From assembly GCA_036939355.1 (NCBI GenBank), contig JALLAP010000533.1, forward strand, positions 1 to 21,102: a DNA stretch of 21,102 nt, given 5' to 3'. Below the pieces are notes generated by a model, which saw only the letters and a list, made by a program, of their open reading frames with translations, had not been told where the DNA came from and searched no databases. This document shows, piece after piece, positions 19,189 to 21,102 of the stretch; within the stretch, counting starts at the first letter, position 1; each line of letters starts with the position of its first letter. The DNA comes from Thalassiosira profunda. Its lineage: Eukaryota; Bacillariophyta; Thalassiosirophyceae; Thalassiosirales; Thalassiosiraceae. A program made the translations under genes and the position numbers.

Positions 19189-21102
19189 ATGGGGCCCCCG
19201 TCGCGGTTGGACCGCGGTAGCACGATGCCCGAGAGCAGCAGGGGTGCGGAGAAGGCGCTCGGTGCAGACAGTGGACCAGAGCAGGGCGGCGGGGGGAGGC
19301 TGCGCGCGACGGCCTCCACCTCCACGACGGACTCCTCAGAAGAGGACTCGGACCCCGCCCGCGACGCCGGGCCCGGCGGCGCCACCCCGGCCGACCGCCT
19401 GGCCGCGGACCTCGTCCAGCTGTCGGTGCGGACCGCGAGCGCGCCCCCCGGCGACGCCAAGAGGGCGCTCGAGGCCCAGGCCGGCGACATCGTCGACCGC
19501 ATCCGCCGGCTGCGCGAGGCGGTGGCAAAGCAGAATCGAGGAATGCCGAACGGCGAGGCGGTCATCGACGACGCCTCCGACGACCTTTTCGAGGCGCCGT
19601 CTCCAGATGAAGCCCGGGAAACGTGGAAGGACGGGAAAGACGCAAGCCGCGCGCCCCTGTCCGCCCCGCAGGCCGTCGAAATGTTCCAAACAGCGCTGGC
19701 GGCAAACGCCGTGCCGGAGAGCGTGGCGGGCCCGGGGAGCGGGGGGAGCGTCGCGAGCGAGATCACCATGGACTGCGCGCTGCGGGGGCTGGGGTGGTTT
19801 CGGCCGCCGCCGCAGCGGAGTTGGTCGGTGCCGCTGGCCTCGCCGGTGCCGCCTCCGCCTCCGCCGAGGCGTCGCGCGAGCGCCGCTTCCTCGAAAGAAT
19901 CGCCGGGGACTCCGCCCGATGCACAACGGAAGAAGCCCCTTCCCAAGCCGTCTACGTTGCCGCCGCCTCCGCTGACGCCGATCGTCGACGTGGAGAAGCC
20001 GGGAGACATCGGGAAAGGGAAGGCGGCACCGGCGCCCCGACGCAGGGCAACGGACACAACGCAACTGATCTCTCCCGGGGAATTGTTGCGCTCCGGACAC
20101 GACCTGGATTTTGCAATGTCTTGCCCCGAGAACCTGGCCCGCGATGCAGCTCAGGACGATGGCCCGGCAAAGCCCTCGCCGCCCCCCGAAAAGGACGCCT
20201 CGTCGGACCGGCCGCGGGGAATGCCGCGGAAGGCGTGGGCGCGCAGCAACGTTACCTTTGCGGACGATGTGCGCGCGCCGGCGTTGCCTCGCGAACCTCC
20301 ACTGACGAGGGCCGCAGCGCTCCCTCCTTCCCCTCCCACGACGAAACGTGATGTCACAACTGTTCCGAAGAAGGCGCGGCCGCCCGCCAAGGCGCGAGGC
20401 GACGCGTCGAAATCCAGCTCCCTCCCCTCGGCGCCCTCGCTCCGCCGGACCAAAAGCAAGGACAAATCGATCCACTCCCATGCCACCGGCTCCACCGCCG
20501 CCTCCTCCACCGGCGAGGCCGTCGAACCCCGCCGCCCCTTCGACGCGCACGGCCGCTGCCCCCGCCATCCCTCCCGCGTCGTGGCCCAGCGGCAGGTCCT
20601 CGGGGGCGGGAAGTGGACCGCCCTCCCCCAAGGGTGTCCCGAGTGCGCGTTCCGGGACGCCGCGAGGGAGGCGCGGCGGGAGTACGCGCCGCGCTCCGTG
20701 GGCAGCGCCAGCCGGAAAAGCGACGCGGCACGCTCGGCTGGCTCAAATGGCAGCACGAAGGCCACCAACCGCACAAAAGGCAGCGGCCGGACCAAATCCA
20801 GCGTCCGCACGATGGCGTCGGCCAATACGCAGGGGACCGACGCGAGCTCGAAGCGAATGCAGGATTTGTCGCACGCCGCGGCGGCCTTCGTCGCCGACGA
20901 TGCCACCGGCAACGGCTCCCATCGACCGCATTCCAAGGCATCGCGGCCGATGCTCGGCCGGTGGAAGGAAACGAAGGAGGCTCCGGAACCGACCAAGCCG
21001 CGGAAGAATCGCTGGACGATGGCGCGGCTCCGCGGGACGCCGCAGCAGCCCCGCTCGTCGCGCCGGGCCGCGGCCGAGCGGGCCAAGTCGCGCTGGTTCG
21101 AG
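19189..21102 (+). CDS. Long GC-rich, largely disordered protein with CxxH..CxxC zinc-type motif; runs off the window
   Basis: One frame stays open from ATG 19189 (MGPPSRLDRGSTMPESS) to the right edge, 638 codons with no stop; ATG 19228 is an alternative. The region is clearly GC-richer than its neighbours. It is rich in Pro, Ala, Ser, Arg and Lys, with PPPPPPP stretches and acidic Ser clusters (DSSEEDSD). A charged helical stretch, DIVDRIRRLREAVAKQ, is near residues 100-120. The only compact motif is GRCPRHPSRV..GCPECAF: C457, H460, C483, C486, spaced C-x2-H-x22-C-x2-C, a likely zinc site. I recall similar CxxHP..CPxC motifs in many diatom hypothetical proteins, but cannot confirm that here. 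The C-terminal visible part is basic (WKETKE, KPRKNRW). Function is unknown; a scaffold or nuclear protein is possible. Antisense frames are also open but lack any motif. Confidence 0.6.
   Translation, partial: MGPPSRLDRGSTMPESSRGAEKALGADSGPEQGGGGRLRATASTSTTDSSEEDSDPARDAGPGGATPADRLAADLVQLSVRTASAPPGDAKRALEAQAGDIVDRIRRLREAVAKQNRGMPNGEAVIDDASDDLFEAPSPDEARETWKDGKDASRAPLSAPQAVEMFQTALAANAVPESVAGPGSGGSVASEITMDCALRGLGWFRPPPQRSWSVPLASPVPPPPPPRRRASAASSKESPGTPPDAQRKKPLPKPSTLPPPPLTPIVDVEKPGDIGKGKAAPAPRRRATDTTQLISPGELLRSGHDLDFAMSCPENLARDAAQDDGPAKPSPPPEKDASSDRPRGMPRKAWARSNVTFADDVRAPALPREPPLTRAAALPPSPPTTKRDVTTVPKKARPPAKARGDASKSSSLPSAPSLRRTKSKDKSIHSHATGSTAASSTGEAVEPRRPFDAHGRCPRHPSRVVAQRQVLGGGKWTALPQGCPECAFRDAAREARREYAPRSVGSASRKSDAARSAGSNGSTKATNRTKGSGRTKSSVRTMASANTQGTDASSKRMQDLSHAAAAFVADDATGNGSHRPHSKASRPMLGRWKETKEAPEPTKPRKNRWTMARLRGTPQQPRSSRRAAAERAKSRWFE

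Noticed and set aside
19336..20631. Long minus-strand open frames across the right end
   Set aside because: Gly/Arg-rich, no conserved motif. The plus frame contains the CxxH..CxxC motif, normal charge patterning and stays open for 638 codons.
1..21102. Prokaryotic interpretation with operons, ribosome binding sites or CRISPR
   Set aside because: Multiple frame-consistent GT..AG introns, head-to-head gene layout, a Golgi-type sulfotransferase and an HMG-box gene show nuclear eukaryotic DNA. No CRISPR-like repeat spacing is seen.

Overview
The window is eukaryotic nuclear DNA. Eight introns can be placed with good reading-frame support. They have GT..AG ends, are about 65-114 bp long, and use donors such as GTGAGT, GTAAGT, GTAGGT and GTATGT. 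The genes are tightly packed, moderately to strongly GC-rich, and arranged mostly head-to-head and tail-to-tail. There are no bacterial operons, rRNAs, tRNAs, CRISPR arrays or transposons. The protein set (organellar PNPase, HMG-box protein, Golgi-type sulfotransferase, DUF4954 protein, a signal-peptide/RXL/lysine-rich secreted protein, and a CxxHP..CPxC zinc-type motif) suggests a diatom or related stramenopile. That is an inference. The uncalled base, the long homopolymer and several apparent missing single bases look like a draft assembly.

Layout, left to right. 32-4072 (-): a partial polyribonucleotide nucleotidyltransferase whose 3' end lies off the left edge; it carries a ~560-residue N-terminal extension with two tandem modules of unknown nature. 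4286-4909 (+): a small secreted Cys-containing protein, divergent from PNPase. 4930-6162 (-): a type II membrane sulfotransferase, convergent with the previous gene at only 20 bp. 6447-8797 (-): a two-exon DUF4954 protein. 9280-9951 (+): a two-exon secreted lysine-rich protein. 10087-10736 (-): a two-exon small membrane protein, tentatively DUF1279/FAM210-like. 11154-11817 (+): a multi-pass membrane protein interrupted by a 72-bp duplication around an N. 11976-12431 (-): a small single-TM protein. 12463-14606 (-): a large unrecognised protein with one likely missing base. 14837-16652 (+): an HMG-box protein with a lysine-rich tail and two likely missing bases. 17005-18252 (+): phosphatidate cytidylyltransferase (CDP-diacylglycerol synthase). 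18437-18901 (-): a small TM protein with an in-frame TAG followed by an open extension. 19189 to the right edge (+): a long, GC-rich, disordered protein with a CxxH..CxxC motif.

Five divergent intergenic regions probably act as bidirectional promoters: 4073-4285, 8798-9279, 10737-11153, 14607-14836 and 18902-19188. There is no obvious shared pathway, only housekeeping functions (organellar RNA decay, phospholipid synthesis, chromatin) mixed with secretory-pathway and lineage-specific genes. The most interesting leads are the tandem modules fused to PNPase, the silaffin-like secreted protein, and the recurrent single-base breaks plus the N-flanked duplication, which would mislead automated annotation.
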